Shown: one piece after another, positions 1-7,044 of the stretch
How the letters are laid out: every line of letters starts with the position of its first letter
Numbering within the stretch: position 1 is the first letter of the stretch
Position numbers and translations under genes: made by a program
NCBI GenBank assembly: GCA_012798155.1
Contig: JAAZNR010000163.1
Span: forward strand, 1 to 9,260
DNA: 9,260 nt
Direction: 5' to 3'
Source of the DNA: Thermogutta sp.
GTDB taxonomy: Bacteria; Planctomycetota; Planctomycetia; Pirellulales; Thermoguttaceae
The notes under the pieces: model-generated
Told to the model about the DNA's origin: nothing
The model's database searches: none
The model's input: the letters and a program-made list of their open reading frames with translations, nothing else

Positions 1-3000
1 GACTGGCGCTGGATACGGCCGAGCGGCTCGACATGAACGTGTGGATCTATGATGAGAACTCCTATCCCTCCGGATTCGCGGGCGGTTGGGTGCCGGAGGA
101 GATGCCCGAATCTCGCGGCCGAGGCCTGAAATGGATCGAGACCGATGACCCGACTAAGGTGCCGGCTGAGGCGGTGACGGTCCATCGTTTGTTCGATGAC
201 CGCTACGAGGATGTTACGGCGGATTTCAAGGCCGGCAAGCCCCTGCCGGCCGGCCGTTATCTCGCTACGGTCATGGAACGGGCGGCCGCCGCGCCCTGGT
301 ACGGAAACCGTTTTTACGTGGACCTGCTCTATCCCGGCGTGACGCAAAAGTTCCTGGAAATCACGCTGGATGCCTACCAACGCGAGATCGGCGGCCAATT
401 CGGGAAACGGGTGCCAGGCTCGTTTACCGACGAGCCGCGGTTGCTCTCCGCCGGAAACTTGACATGGACGGAAGACTTGCCGGCCGAGTTTCAACGCCGA
501 ATGGGTTACGAATTGCCTGCGAATCTCCCCAGCCTTCGTTATCGCCTGGGAGACTGGCGAAAAGTCAGGCACGACTATTATCGCCTGCTGCTGGAATTGT
601 TCATTGAGCGTTGGGCGCAGCCGTATTCCCAGTGGTGTGAAGATCACGGCCTGGAGTTTACGGGACACTACTGGGAGCACGAATGGCCGAATTGCGGCGT
701 GGTTCCCGACAACATGGCGATGTACGCTTGGCACCAGCGTCCGGCGATCGACTGTCTGATGAATCAATACGCCGAGCACACCCACGCCCAATTCGGCAAT
801 ATTCGGGCCGTTCGCGAGCTATCCAGCGTAGCCGACCAAATGGGCAGAAGGCGCACGCTGTGCGAAGTCTATGGGGCCGGCGGTTGGGACCTGCGGTTCG
901 AGGACATGAAAAGGATCGCGGATTGGCTGGGCGTCCTGGGCATCAACACCTTCGACGAGCACCTTTCCTACGTCACGATCCGCGGTGCCCGCAAAATGGA
1001 TCACCCCCAATCGTTCTCCTATCATGCCTCGTGGTGGAATGATTATCACGTCATGGCCCGTTATGTCACCCGATTGTCTCTGGTCCTGTCCGCCGGAGAG
1101 CGACACAATGAGGTTCTCTTGTTGGAGCCGACTTCCACCGCTTGGCTCTACCAAGGCGACGGCGCGACCGCCGATGAACTCCGCCGGCTGGGCGATCAAT
1201 TCTTCGATTTGGTCAAGGCCTTGGAGTACGAGCAGGTGGAATACGACCTCGGTTGCGAGGATATCATGGGGCGGCATGGCGCGGTCCAAGGCGGGACCTT
1301 GCGCGTCGGCCGCCGATCGTATCACACCGTGGTCATCCCGCCCCTGTGCCGGAACCTCGAGTCGAAAACCATCGCGCTTCTCAAAGCCTTTCTGGAAGAC
1401 GGCGGAACGGTCATTTGCTGCGGCGACGTGCCGGAGCTTGCGGGCGGCGCTGCGTCGCCGGCGATCGCCGGTTTGGCGACCATGCCGGGTTGGATCTCCT
1501 TGTCGCCTGCGGAGTTGCCGGCACGATTATTGAAGCGCCAAGACCCCGCCGTGCGCATTATCCGGCGGGAACCCCGGCAAGGCATCTTGCTGCACCAACG
1601 GCGGCGGCTCTCCGACGGCGAGATATTGCTCTTGGTCAATACCTCGCTCACGGAATCCGCGAGCGGCACCGTCGATGCACGTTATCCCGGCGTTCAGCAA
1701 TGGGATTTGGAAACAGGCGCCGCGGCGGCTTATCCGTTCCAAAGGAACGATTCCGGCAGCGAGTGCGAATTCACGTTGCCGCCGGCGGGCAGCCTGGTGC
1801 TCTTCTTCAGCGCCAGGGAGCTGCCGAGCGTAAAGAGGCCGCAATGGGCGGAAAACACCGTGGCACCGCAGGGGCCGATCGAGGTTCGGAGACTGCAACC
1901 GAACGTCCTGACGCTGGATTACATGGATGTCACCGTCGGCGAGGAGACTCGCCCGTCCGCGTATTTCTTCGAGGCTTGCGATTGGGTTTTCAAGCAGCAC
2001 GGTTTGCCCGGCAATCCGTGGCATGGGGCCGTGCAATTTCGCGACGAACTGATCTCGCGCCGATTCCCGGCCGATAGCGGTTTTACCTTGGGCTACCGAT
2101 TCACCATACGCGAACAAGTACCGAATTCGCTTTGGATCGTCGTGGAACGCGGCGACCTGTATCGGATCGCCTGCAACGGGCAACCGCTGACGGTGAGCAA
2201 GGATTGGTGGCTGGATCGGGCCTTTCACCGGATCGATATCAGCCAGGCGGCGAAGCTGGGCGAAAACGTGGTGACGCTCACCGCTTCGCCCATGACGATG
2301 TGGCACGAGCCTGCTTCCGCCTATCTGCTGGGAGATTTCTCCTTGGTTCCGGTCGCCAAGGGTTTCGAGGTCGTGCCTTCCCAGCCGTTGGGGTTCACGG
2401 ACGCACAACGTTCGGGCCACGGTACCGAACCGGACGGGACCATGTGGCTGTCGTCCGGCGTAGGTTTTCGGCCCGATTCCACGAACGATTACGCGCCGTG
2501 GCTGCTGTTCGATCTCGGCCGGCCGGTCGATCTGCGGTCTATAAGAGTCTGGAATTACAACGAAGTGAACTTGACTCAGCGCGGCGTCAAGGATTTCGAA
2601 CTGATCGCCCTGGACCGCGGGGATGCCGACGCCGAGGGACGCTCGCTCGGCCGATTCACGCTGGCGCAGGCGGCAAGCGGGAAGACGGGCCCCTCCGAGC
2701 AGCCGCCGTTCCCGCAAACCTTGGCGGTCGCCGCCGACGGCGTCCGCTTTTTGAAGCTGGTGATCCGATCCAATCATGCGGGCGTGGTTTACCCTGCTAC
2801 GCCGCAAGCTCCCGACAATGCTTTCGTGGGCTTGTCGGAAATCCGCTTTTACGAAGCCGCTGCCGGCGAGGAACGCGAGGTTGCCGGAACGGCGGTCGCC
2901 GCAGCTTCCAGCGAATTGGCGGAAGGGTTCGAACGGTTGGCCGTCCATGTGGTCGATGGGTCGGGGATGGAAGTCGGCTGGAATCTCCAAGGTTGTCCCT

Positions 3001-3389
3001 TTTACGCGGGCGATGTCTCCTACGGCACGCGCATCGTGGTAGAAGACGTCGCCTCGGCCGACTACTACGTGCGGCTGCGTCGCTGGAACGGAGCGGTCGC
3101 AAAGGTCCTGATCAACGGTCAGCCGGTTGGACATATTTATCATCAACCTTGGGAATGCCGCATCACACCGGCATTGAAGGTAGGCGAGAACCTTATCGAG
3201 GTTGTGGTCACGGGTACCCCCAAGAATCTGCTCGGTCCGCATCACGCCGGCATTCTGAGAGGTTCCGCCTGGCCGCACGCCTTCGCCCAAGGCCCCAAGG
3301 AGGGACCGCCGCCCGGATCCGCCTACGACACCATTTCCTACGGGCTGTTCGAGCCGTTCGAGGTCTTGGCGCGGACCCCGAAGAATTGA
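1..3389 (+). CDS. GH106-like glycoside hydrolase (alpha-L-rhamnosidase type), 5' end cut by window
   Basis: Seen: the frame is open from base 3 (residues LALDTAERLD) into the ATG at base 33, so that ATG is internal and the true start lies off the left edge. Numbered from the base-33 Met, 1118 residues remain. The catalytic part (about 1-350) has WIYDENSYPSGFAGG (4-18), FTDEP (131-135), GHYWEHEWPN (211-220), CEVYGAGGWD (277-286), and a conserved block around RGARKMDHPQSFSYH (317-331). A GATase-like alpha/beta domain follows (about 358-470), then a beta-sandwich (about 505-595) and a galactose-binding-like domain (about 620-775 and 983-1075) interrupted by a discoidin-like insert. Known: the YDE..PSG..GG opening and this domain order are typical of GH106, which removes alpha-L-rhamnose from plant or algal glycans such as pectin. 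Inferred: an exported polysaccharide-debranching enzyme; Glu215, Glu217 and Glu278 are candidate catalytic residues. The signal peptide cannot be seen. A related uncharacterised GH clan is the main alternative; the exact substrate is uncertain. Confidence 0.8.
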   Translation, partial: LALDTAERLDMNVWIYDENSYPSGFAGGWVPEEMPESRGRGLKWIETDDPTKVPAEAVTVHRLFDDRYEDVTADFKAGKPLPAGRYLATVMERAAAAPWYGNRFYVDLLYPGVTQKFLEITLDAYQREIGGQFGKRVPGSFTDEPRLLSAGNLTWTEDLPAEFQRRMGYELPANLPSLRYRLGDWRKVRHDYYRLLLELFIERWAQPYSQWCEDHGLEFTGHYWEHEWPNCGVVPDNMAMYAWHQRPAIDCLMNQYAEHTHAQFGNIRAVRELSSVADQMGRRRTLCEVYGAGGWDLRFEDMKRIADWLGVLGINTFDEHLSYVTIRGARKMDHPQSFSYHASWWNDYHVMARYVTRLSLVLSAGERHNEVLLLEPTSTAWLYQGDGATADELRRLGDQFFDLVKALEYEQVEYDLGCEDIMGRHGAVQGGTLRVGRRSYHTVVIPPLCRNLESKTIALLKAFLEDGGTVICCGDVPELAGGAASPAIAGLATMPGWISLSPAELPARLLKRQDPAVRIIRREPRQGILLHQRRRLSDGEILLLVNTSLTESASGTVDARYPGVQQWDLETGAAAAYPFQRNDSGSECEFTLPPAGSLVLFFSARELPSVKRPQWAENTVAPQGPIEVRRLQPNVLTLDYMDVTVGEETRPSAYFFEACDWVFKQHGLPGNPWHGAVQFRDELISRRFPADSGFTLGYRFTIREQVPNSLWIVVERGDLYRIACNGQPLTVSKDWWLDRAFHRIDISQAAKLGENVVTLTASPMTMWHEPASAYLLGDFSLVPVAKGFEVVPSQPLGFTDAQRSGHGTEPDGTMWLSSGVGFRPDSTNDYAPWLLFDLGRPVDLRSIRVWNYNEVNLTQRGVKDFELIALDRGDADAEGRSLGRFTLAQAASGKTGPSEQPPFPQTLAVAADGVRFLKLVIRSNHAGVVYPATPQAPDNAFVGLSEIRFYEAAAGEEREVAGTAVAAASSELAEGFERLAVHVVDGSGMEVGWNLQGCPFYAGDVSYGTRIVVEDVASADYYVRLRRWNGAVAKVLINGQPVGHIYHQPWECRITPALKVGENLIEVVVTGTPKNLLGPHHAGILRGSAWPHAFAQGPKEGPPPGSAYDTISYGLFEPFEVLARTPKN
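2391..2981 (+). other. Discoidin-like (F5/8 type C) module inserted in the glycosidase
   Basis: Residues about 787-983 (base-33 Met numbering) interrupt the galactose-binding-like domain of the glycosidase. The host sequence stops near GFEVVPSQPLGF and resumes at WNLQGCPFYAG, which in related enzymes are nearly adjacent. The insert holds F5/8C-like motifs: HGTEPDGTMWLSSG (796-809), PWLLFDLG (822-829), IRVWNYNE (837-844), GVKDFEL (851-857) and a closing FVGLSEIRFYE (931-941). The segment that normally opens such a domain (ASSEL..., then VVDGSG at about 958-978) comes last instead of first. Domain identity is from motif memory. Carbohydrate binding is the usual role of this fold and is inferred here. 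Confidence 0.5.
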
Positions 3390-3426
3390 GCCTGCACCGT
3401 GGGGCGGGCCGGCCTTGGCTCCCCTA

Positions 3427-3443
3427 CCGGCGGTGTTCGCCGG
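3427..3443 (+). terminator. Weak hairpin after the glycosidase gene, possible terminator
   Basis: A perfect 6-bp stem CCGGCG/CGCCGG with loop GTGTT sits 38 bases after the TGA of the glycosidase. It is followed by CGGTTCTTGT and not by a run of T, so it does not meet the pattern of an intrinsic terminator. It is listed only as the best candidate in the gap. Confidence 0.2.
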
Positions 3444-3837
3444 CGGTTCTTGTACGGCCGAAGGCCTCGGCATTGAAACTCGTCCGCGGCGGAGCGATGC
3501 CGGTATCGGCCAAGCCGACCGGTTGCGCCGCCCGTCCTCCGCGGAGATCGGCTCTTTTCGAAAATCAACGGGACGGGTTCCCGTATTCCGCCGGTCAACG
3601 TAGGATAGACGGAAAGGCTTCATCTCCGGGACGCAGCAGAGGCCGTCCGGCAATCGAACCCAATGAGCAGTTTCATCTCGTGGCGTGACGCGCCGGTTTT
3701 CCGACGGAGCACGCTCCGCCGTATCCGCCTTTCAATCCCCGCGGTGCAAGATCGTCCGGACGCTCGCTCGTTCGTTCCTGGGTACCTTTACCCGGTATCT
3801 TGTCCGGCCGCGACGATCGCACAGATGCCACGGCCCC

Positions 3838-3843
3838 AAGGAG
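3838..3843 (+). promoter_or_regulatory. Ribosome binding site that decides the transporter start
   Basis: AAGGAG ends 12 bases before the ATG at 3856. The open frame extends upstream to an ATG at 3685, but the extra 57 residues are Arg-rich and resemble no MgtE or CBS sequence. The internal start at 3856 is preferred. Confidence 0.5.
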
Positions 3844-3855
3844 CCGCCATTCCGA

Positions 3856-4851
3856 ATGCCGCCTTCAGAGGAACATCTTCGCCGAAGCGTGTTGGAATTC
3901 GCCGATTCGGAATATCCGCATCTCCTGGAAGGAGAAACCGTCGAATCGGCTCTGGCTCGCTTGCGTGCGACGGGCTTCAAGAGCCGGGCGATCTATTTTT
4001 ACGTCGTGAATGCGGAAGGGCATTTGGTGGGGGTTGTTCCCGCTCGCCGCATGTTGCTGAATTCCCCCGACACGCCGGTCGCTCGAATCATGGAGCGGCG
4101 GGTGGTCACGCTGCCGAAGACCGCCACGCTGGAGGATGCCTGCGAGTTGTTCATCCTGCATCGGCTCCTGGCGGTGCCCGTGGTGGACGAGGAAAAGCGG
4201 CTGATCGGCGTGGTGGAGGCCACGGTTTACAGCGATGAGATGGTTCGCCTGGCGGACGCCTCGGAGGAGAATTGGAACGAAGAGCTGTTTCAACTGATCG
4301 GCTTCACGCTTGCCGAGATCCGTCGCGGCAGCGGCTTCTCCATTTTTCAACGGCGCTTCGTCCTCTTGCTAAGCAATCTGGCCGGCGGTCTGATCTGCGC
4401 CGTGTTGGCCGGGATGTTCCGAGATTTGCTGAACCGTGCCGTGGCGCTGGCCTTGTTTATGCCCGTGGTCTTGGCCTTGGCCGAAAGCGTCAGCATTCAG
4501 ACTCTGACGCTCGTGCTCGACCGTCAGCAATCGGGCGTCTTTTCGGGAAAGCGCGTTCTGGCTTTCCTTCAGCGCGAATTGCCCACGGGAATCCTGCTGG
4601 GGCTCGCGTTGGGTGCCCTTGTGGGGGGATTTGCCGCCGCGTGGGATCGGCAGCCGCTCCTTTTCCCGACGATCGCGGCGGGCATCACCCTGGGGCTCTT
4701 GATCGCGACGGTAATAGGCACCATCGTGCCCCTGCTGTTTTGGTTGGCTCAACGCGACGCGCGTCCCTCCGCCGGACCCGTGGTCCTCGCCCTGACTGAC
4801 GTCGCGGCTCTCACGACCTACCTGCTGGCAGGGTTGCTGATCATGCCCTGA
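3856..4851 (+). CDS. Short MgtE-like divalent cation transporter (CBS pair plus membrane domain)
   Basis: Predicted 331 residues. A first CBS domain covers about 20-75 (FYVVNAEGHLVGVVPARRML) and a second about 77-133 (MERRVVTLP..., VPVVDEEKRLIGVV). A linker is followed by five hydrophobic segments at about 166-187, 192-216, 241-262, 268-298 and 308-330. The order RRFVLLLSNLAGG, ALFMPVV, then SAGPVVLALTDVAALTTYL matches the MgtE membrane domain, including the Asp (314) of the last helix that lines the ion path in Thermus MgtE. Known: MgtE imports Mg2+ as a homodimer gated by cytoplasmic N and CBS domains. Oddities: the acidic N domain of about 100 residues is missing, and the usual GGNxGxQ motif reads AESVSIQ (209-215). 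Inferred: an inner-membrane cation channel or transporter whose selectivity may differ from classical MgtE. It converges on pfkA, 104 bases away. Confidence 0.85.
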   Translation: MPPSEEHLRRSVLEFADSEYPHLLEGETVESALARLRATGFKSRAIYFYVVNAEGHLVGVVPARRMLLNSPDTPVARIMERRVVTLPKTATLEDACELFILHRLLAVPVVDEEKRLIGVVEATVYSDEMVRLADASEENWNEELFQLIGFTLAEIRRGSGFSIFQRRFVLLLSNLAGGLICAVLAGMFRDLLNRAVALALFMPVVLALAESVSIQTLTLVLDRQQSGVFSGKRVLAFLQRELPTGILLGLALGALVGGFAAAWDRQPLLFPTIAAGITLGLLIATVIGTIVPLLFWLAQRDARPSAGPVVLALTDVAALTTYLLAGLLIMP

Positions 4852-4865
4852 CGGCTTTCGCGGGA

Positions 4866-4934
4866 GCTATTCCGGCTATTCCGGTTTCGTGCCGGCGATT
4901 CCGGCGGCGGTTTCCGCTCCGGCAGTGGTTTCCG
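4866..4934. repeat. Degenerate short repeat between convergent genes
   Basis: Two exact tandem copies of GCTATTCCG (4866-4874, 4875-4883) are followed by the related GCGATTCCG (4895-4903), GCGGTTTCCG (4907-4916) and GTGGTTTCCG (4925-4934). They lie in the 104-base gap between the 3' ends of the transporter and pfkA. Because CCGG is self-complementary, adjacent units can pair, but there is no T-run on either strand, so a terminator role is unproven. No gene fits this gap. Confidence 0.5.
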
Positions 4935-4955
4935 CGTACGATCCCGCCACAACGC

Positions 4956-5945
4956 TCATGTCGCCATGATCTGAAGCAGACGCATATCCTCGGGATCGAC
5001 TTGGCGGTGGGCTGCGTAGGTTTCTTCGAAGGGGGTAAGAACGAGACGCCCACCGATTTCCCCCGCCATCACGCCCGTCCTTCCTTCGAGAACGGCTCGT
5101 ACCGCGAAGTCCCCCAACCGCGAGGCCAAGATGCGATCGGAGAAGACCGGAGAGCCGCCGCGTTGAAGGTGTCCCAGCGCCAGCACGCGGGTCTCGTAGG
5201 GGCAGCCCAGCTCCTGAAGTTGACGTTGAAGCTCGACGGCGCCGCCTTGTTCGTCCCCTTCGGCCACGATCATCATGACGGAGGTCTTGCGGCGTTGCAC
5301 GAATTCATGGAGCAGGCGGACGATCTCGTCGGTGCGGGTGGGGGTTTCGGGGATGGCCGCGATCTCCGCCCCGCTCGCGATGGCGCAGAACAAGGCGATG
5401 CTCCCGCAATGCCGCCCCATCACCTCGACCAGAAACATCCGCTCGTGGGCGTCGGCCGTGTCGCGGAGCTTATCCACGGCATCCACGGCGGTCTGGACGG
5501 CCGTGGCAAAGCCGATCGTGTAATCGGTGCCCAGCAAGTCGTTGTCGATCGTGCCGGGACAGCCGACGATCCGGCCGTCCCAGAATCGGGCCAAGGCCGC
5601 GGCTCCGCGAAACGTGCCGTCGCCGCCGATGGGGATCAGGGCGTCGATCTCGTGCTTCCGCAGGATGTCGGCGGCTTTCCGCAAACCTGCCTCCGTGCGA
5701 AACTCCTGGGACCGGCTCGTATGCAGGATCGTGCCGCCGCGCCTCGCAATGTCGGACACGCTGCGGAGCGTCATGCGGCGGCCGCCGTCCTCGCTACGGA
5801 GGAAATCCTCGGCCAAAAGGCCGCTATAGCCGCGGCTGATCCCCGCCACCTCGTGTCCGGCCGCCAGGGCCGATCGCACCACGGCGCGAATGCAGGCGTT
5901 CATTCCCGGGGCGTCGCCCCCGCTGGTAAACACACCGATTCTCAT
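4956..5945 (-). CDS. pfkA: ATP-dependent 6-phosphofructokinase
   Basis: Phosphorylates fructose 6-phosphate to fructose 1,6-bisphosphate with ATP, the committed step of glycolysis, in the cytoplasm. The 329-residue product is close to the usual bacterial PfkA length of about 320. Visible motifs: the N-terminal TSGGDAPGMN (7-16), GGDGTF (107-112), PGTIDND (130-136, Asp134 being the expected catalytic base), DYTIGFATA (141-149), MGRHCG (176-181) and LGHLQRGGSP (257-266). Gly in GGDG and Gly in PGTIDND, where PPi-dependent enzymes have Asp and Lys, point to ATP and not pyrophosphate as donor. Arg20 and Arg24 match the effector-site arginines of E. coli PfkA, so allosteric control may be kept. 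The start at 5945 is chosen because MRIGVFTSGGD is the standard N-terminus and a GGAGG lies 10 bases upstream; an in-frame ATG at 5987 would add 14 atypical residues. It is transcribed alone, divergent from the SHOCT gene. Confidence 0.96.
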   Translation of the reverse strand: MRIGVFTSGGDAPGMNACIRAVVRSALAAGHEVAGISRGYSGLLAEDFLRSEDGGRRMTLRSVSDIARRGGTILHTSRSQEFRTEAGLRKAADILRKHEIDALIPIGGDGTFRGAAALARFWDGRIVGCPGTIDNDLLGTDYTIGFATAVQTAVDAVDKLRDTADAHERMFLVEVMGRHCGSIALFCAIASGAEIAAIPETPTRTDEIVRLLHEFVQRRKTSVMMIVAEGDEQGGAVELQRQLQELGCPYETRVLALGHLQRGGSPVFSDRILASRLGDFAVRAVLEGRTGVMAGEIGGRLVLTPFEETYAAHRQVDPEDMRLLQIMAT

Positions 5946-5955
5946 CGCTCCTCGC

Positions 5956-5960
5956 CCTCC
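5956..5960 (-). promoter_or_regulatory. Ribosome binding site of pfkA
   Basis: On the minus strand GGAGG lies 10 bases before the ATG at 5945. A second purine run, GAGGAG (5948-5953), is only 2 bases from the ATG and is too close to serve. The site supports the internal start over the upstream ATG at 5987. Confidence 0.5.
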
Positions 5961-6041
5961 CAGTCGTCCCTCATGTGCCACCGCCATGAATCAACCAAGA
6001 ATCAAGAGGACTCATCCAGTGATCCAGCGTATCCGAAGATG

Positions 6042-6074
6042 GTGCATGTGAAAACCGGGCCGGTGAACGTGCAC
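6042..6074. promoter_or_regulatory. Imperfect palindrome upstream of pfkA, possible operator
   Basis: Outer arms GTGCA (6042-6046) and TGCAC (6070-6074) enclose a perfect inner palindrome ACCGG-G-CCGGT (6054-6064); the two centres are offset by about one base. The inner loop of one base rules out a normal RNA hairpin, so a DNA-binding site is more likely. It lies about 97 bases upstream of the pfkA start codon. No regulator is known for it. Confidence 0.25.
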
Positions 6075-6226
6075 AAGAGACGGCGGGCCTGAATAGTACA
6101 CCGGCGGGTCGCTAATTCGCATTCTCTAGATTTCTGGGATTCCGGGAGACTGCTTCCCGCAAATACCCCGATTGAGCATTGCCGGCCGAGCCGGCCCTGT
6201 AGCATGAAAGGCCCGGCCGGGGTTGT

Positions 6227-6280
6227 GCCGACTCGTATCGATGTATCATGCTATCTGCCAACTCGTAACGATGTATCATG
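6227..6280. repeat. Two 24-bp direct repeats, 30-bp period, inside an inverted repeat
   Basis: Copies at 6227-6250 and 6257-6280 match at 22 of 24 positions (differences at positions 4 and 12) and are separated by CTATCT. Both end with CGATGTATCATG, so each carries a TATCAT hexamer resembling a -10 box. The pair is enclosed by GTGCCGAC (6225-6232) and its exact complement GTCGGCAC (6288-6295). With a 30-bp period the copies fall on nearly the same face of the helix, as expected of paired regulator sites. Function is unknown; a duplicated operator or promoter for the SHOCT gene, or a dispersed genomic repeat, would both fit. Confidence 0.65.
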
Positions 6281-6392
6281 TAAGAGGGTCGGCACGCCGC
6301 TCTCAAAGCGTCGGCCTGGGTTCGATCGGCCGGGCAAGGCCGCGTGCGGGGATTTCGCGCGGCGGGCGGATACGCCGGGCGATGCAGCAACG

Positions 6393-6441
6393 GGCACGAG
6401 TGTGACCGCTTCTCGGCAGCAGGCACGAGTATGACCGTTTC
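6393..6441 (+). repeat. 20-bp direct repeat across the SHOCT gene start codon
   Basis: Copies at 6393-6412 and 6422-6441 match at 18 of 20 positions with a 29-bp period. Both read GGCACGAGT, then a start-like GTG or ATG, then ACCG. The first GTG (6402) opens a frame of ten codons whose TGA (6432-6434) overlaps the ATG at 6431 as ATGA. This may be a chance local duplication, or a tiny coupled leader. Confidence 0.5.
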
Positions 6442-6985
6442 CGAGGAACTGGAACGCCTTCACCGCTTACACCAAGAGGGCGCGATTTCGGATGAGGAAT
6501 ACGCGGCCGCCAAGCAACGGGTGTTGTCCGGAGAAACGCCGAACACGCCGCCCGCGCGGGGCTTTTTCGCGACGCTCGGCGGCTTGACGGGGGAGACCCC
6601 CGAGGCCCGAATCCGGTTCTGGACGACCGCCGTCCATCTCTCGCTCTTGCTTGGGTTCGTGATAATGCCGCTGGGCTTTGCCTCGCCCGTCTTGATTTGG
6701 CTTTGGTTCCGTGAGAGATTCCCCGAAGTGGACCGCCACGGCAAGAACGTGATCAACTTCCTCATCTGCTGGGGAATCGCGTTCGGCCTGTGTCTGGCGA
6801 TCGGCGGGGCCGTCGCGGCGGCCGGCCGGCTCTTTCCGCTGGGGACTATGCCGATCCAGTTCGCGATAGGCGGCGCCGCGAGCATTCTGACCGTGACGGC
6901 GGTGGTCCTGCCGATCATCGCGGCCGTCAAGGCGCATCGCGGGGAAGAGTGGCGGTATCCTCTCGTCTATCGCTTCCTTCGCTGA
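6431..6985 (+). CDS. SHOCT-motif membrane protein with DUF4870-like domain
   Basis: Predicted 184 residues. Residues about 5-33 (LERLHRLHQEGAISDEEYAAAK) match the SHOCT motif: a short amphipathic helix, then G-x-I-[ST]-x-E-E-[YF]. A Pro-rich linker (37-43) leads to a membrane part with hydrophobic stretches at about 64-92, 108-132 and 142-168, the polar turn FPEVDRHGKNVINF (97-110) and a Trp-Arg-Tyr-Pro end. The polar turn, with its H-GKN-VINF pattern, and the Tyr-Pro tail resemble DUF4870 proteins. Known: SHOCT is usually appended to otherwise unrelated proteins and is thought to mediate oligomerisation; DUF4870 has no settled function. The frame is open back to 6344, but the extra residues are not conserved-looking, and the ATG at 6431 begins the SHOCT helix directly. 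No strong Shine-Dalgarno precedes it. Probably an inner-membrane protein of unknown role, transcribed alone. Confidence 0.8.
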   Translation: MTVSEELERLHRLHQEGAISDEEYAAAKQRVLSGETPNTPPARGFFATLGGLTGETPEARIRFWTTAVHLSLLLGFVIMPLGFASPVLIWLWFRERFPEVDRHGKNVINFLICWGIAFGLCLAIGGAVAAAGRLFPLGTMPIQFAIGGAASILTVTAVVLPIIAAVKAHRGEEWRYPLVYRFLR

Positions 6986-7044
6986 CGTCTTCCCCGTGTT
7001 TGCGGGTTGAAACGGCACGGCGGCCGCCGGTCGCTTTCGTCCCC

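Larger units (their letters stand above)
3390..3855. other. Intergenic region, no convincing gene
   Basis: These 466 bases separate the glycosidase from the transporter gene. The open frames crossing it are Arg/Pro/Ser-rich translations of GC-rich DNA with no recognisable motif. A 6-bp hairpin, CCGGCG-GTGTT-CGCCGG (3427-3443), lies 38 bases after the glycosidase stop but has no T-run, so it is at best a weak terminator. A second small inverted repeat, CGGAGC-AC-GCTCCG, is at 3705-3718. No clear -35/-10 pair was found for the downstream gene. Confidence 0.5.
5946..6430. other. Divergent intergenic region between pfkA and the SHOCT gene
   Basis: This 485-base gap must hold the promoters for both flanking genes. 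It contains an imperfect palindrome nearer pfkA, a GC-rich cluster of GGCC/CCGG inverted repeats (about 6179-6220), a pair of long direct repeats inside an inverted repeat (6225-6295), and a short duplication reaching the downstream start codon. Short open frames exist on both strands, but none has a recognisable motif. One of them (6204-6434) ends in an ATGA overlap with the SHOCT gene start; I do not call it a gene. Confidence 0.5.

Noticed and set aside
1527..3653. Long minus-strand open frame of 708 codons opposite the glycosidase
   Set aside because: It lies opposite a frame with clear glycosidase and binding-domain motifs. Its translation is Arg/Pro-rich without any recognisable domain, as expected of an antisense shadow in GC-rich DNA.
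2132..3688. Plus-strand open frame of 518 codons overlapping the glycosidase
   Set aside because: It is an out-of-frame shadow, very rich in Arg, Gly and Ala, with no domain. The overlapping frame is clearly the coding one up to base 3389.
3580..3713. Two similar 21-base stretches (starting at about 3580 and 3693) in the first gap
   Set aside because: They match at only 15 of 21 positions in GC-rich DNA, which is too weak to call a repeat.
3685..3855. 57-residue N-terminal extension of the MgtE-like protein
   Set aside because: The extension is Arg-rich, not MgtE-like, and a Shine-Dalgarno precedes the ATG at 3856.
5001..6092. Plus-strand open frame of 363 codons opposite pfkA
   Set aside because: It is the mirror of a fully conserved phosphofructokinase and has no protein-like character of its own.
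6227..6280. CRISPR array
   Set aside because: There are only two copies, the spacer is 6 bases, and no cas genes are nearby.
6344..6430. 29-residue N-terminal extension of the SHOCT protein
   Set aside because: It overlaps the repeated non-coding region. The SHOCT helix starts directly after the ATG at 6431.
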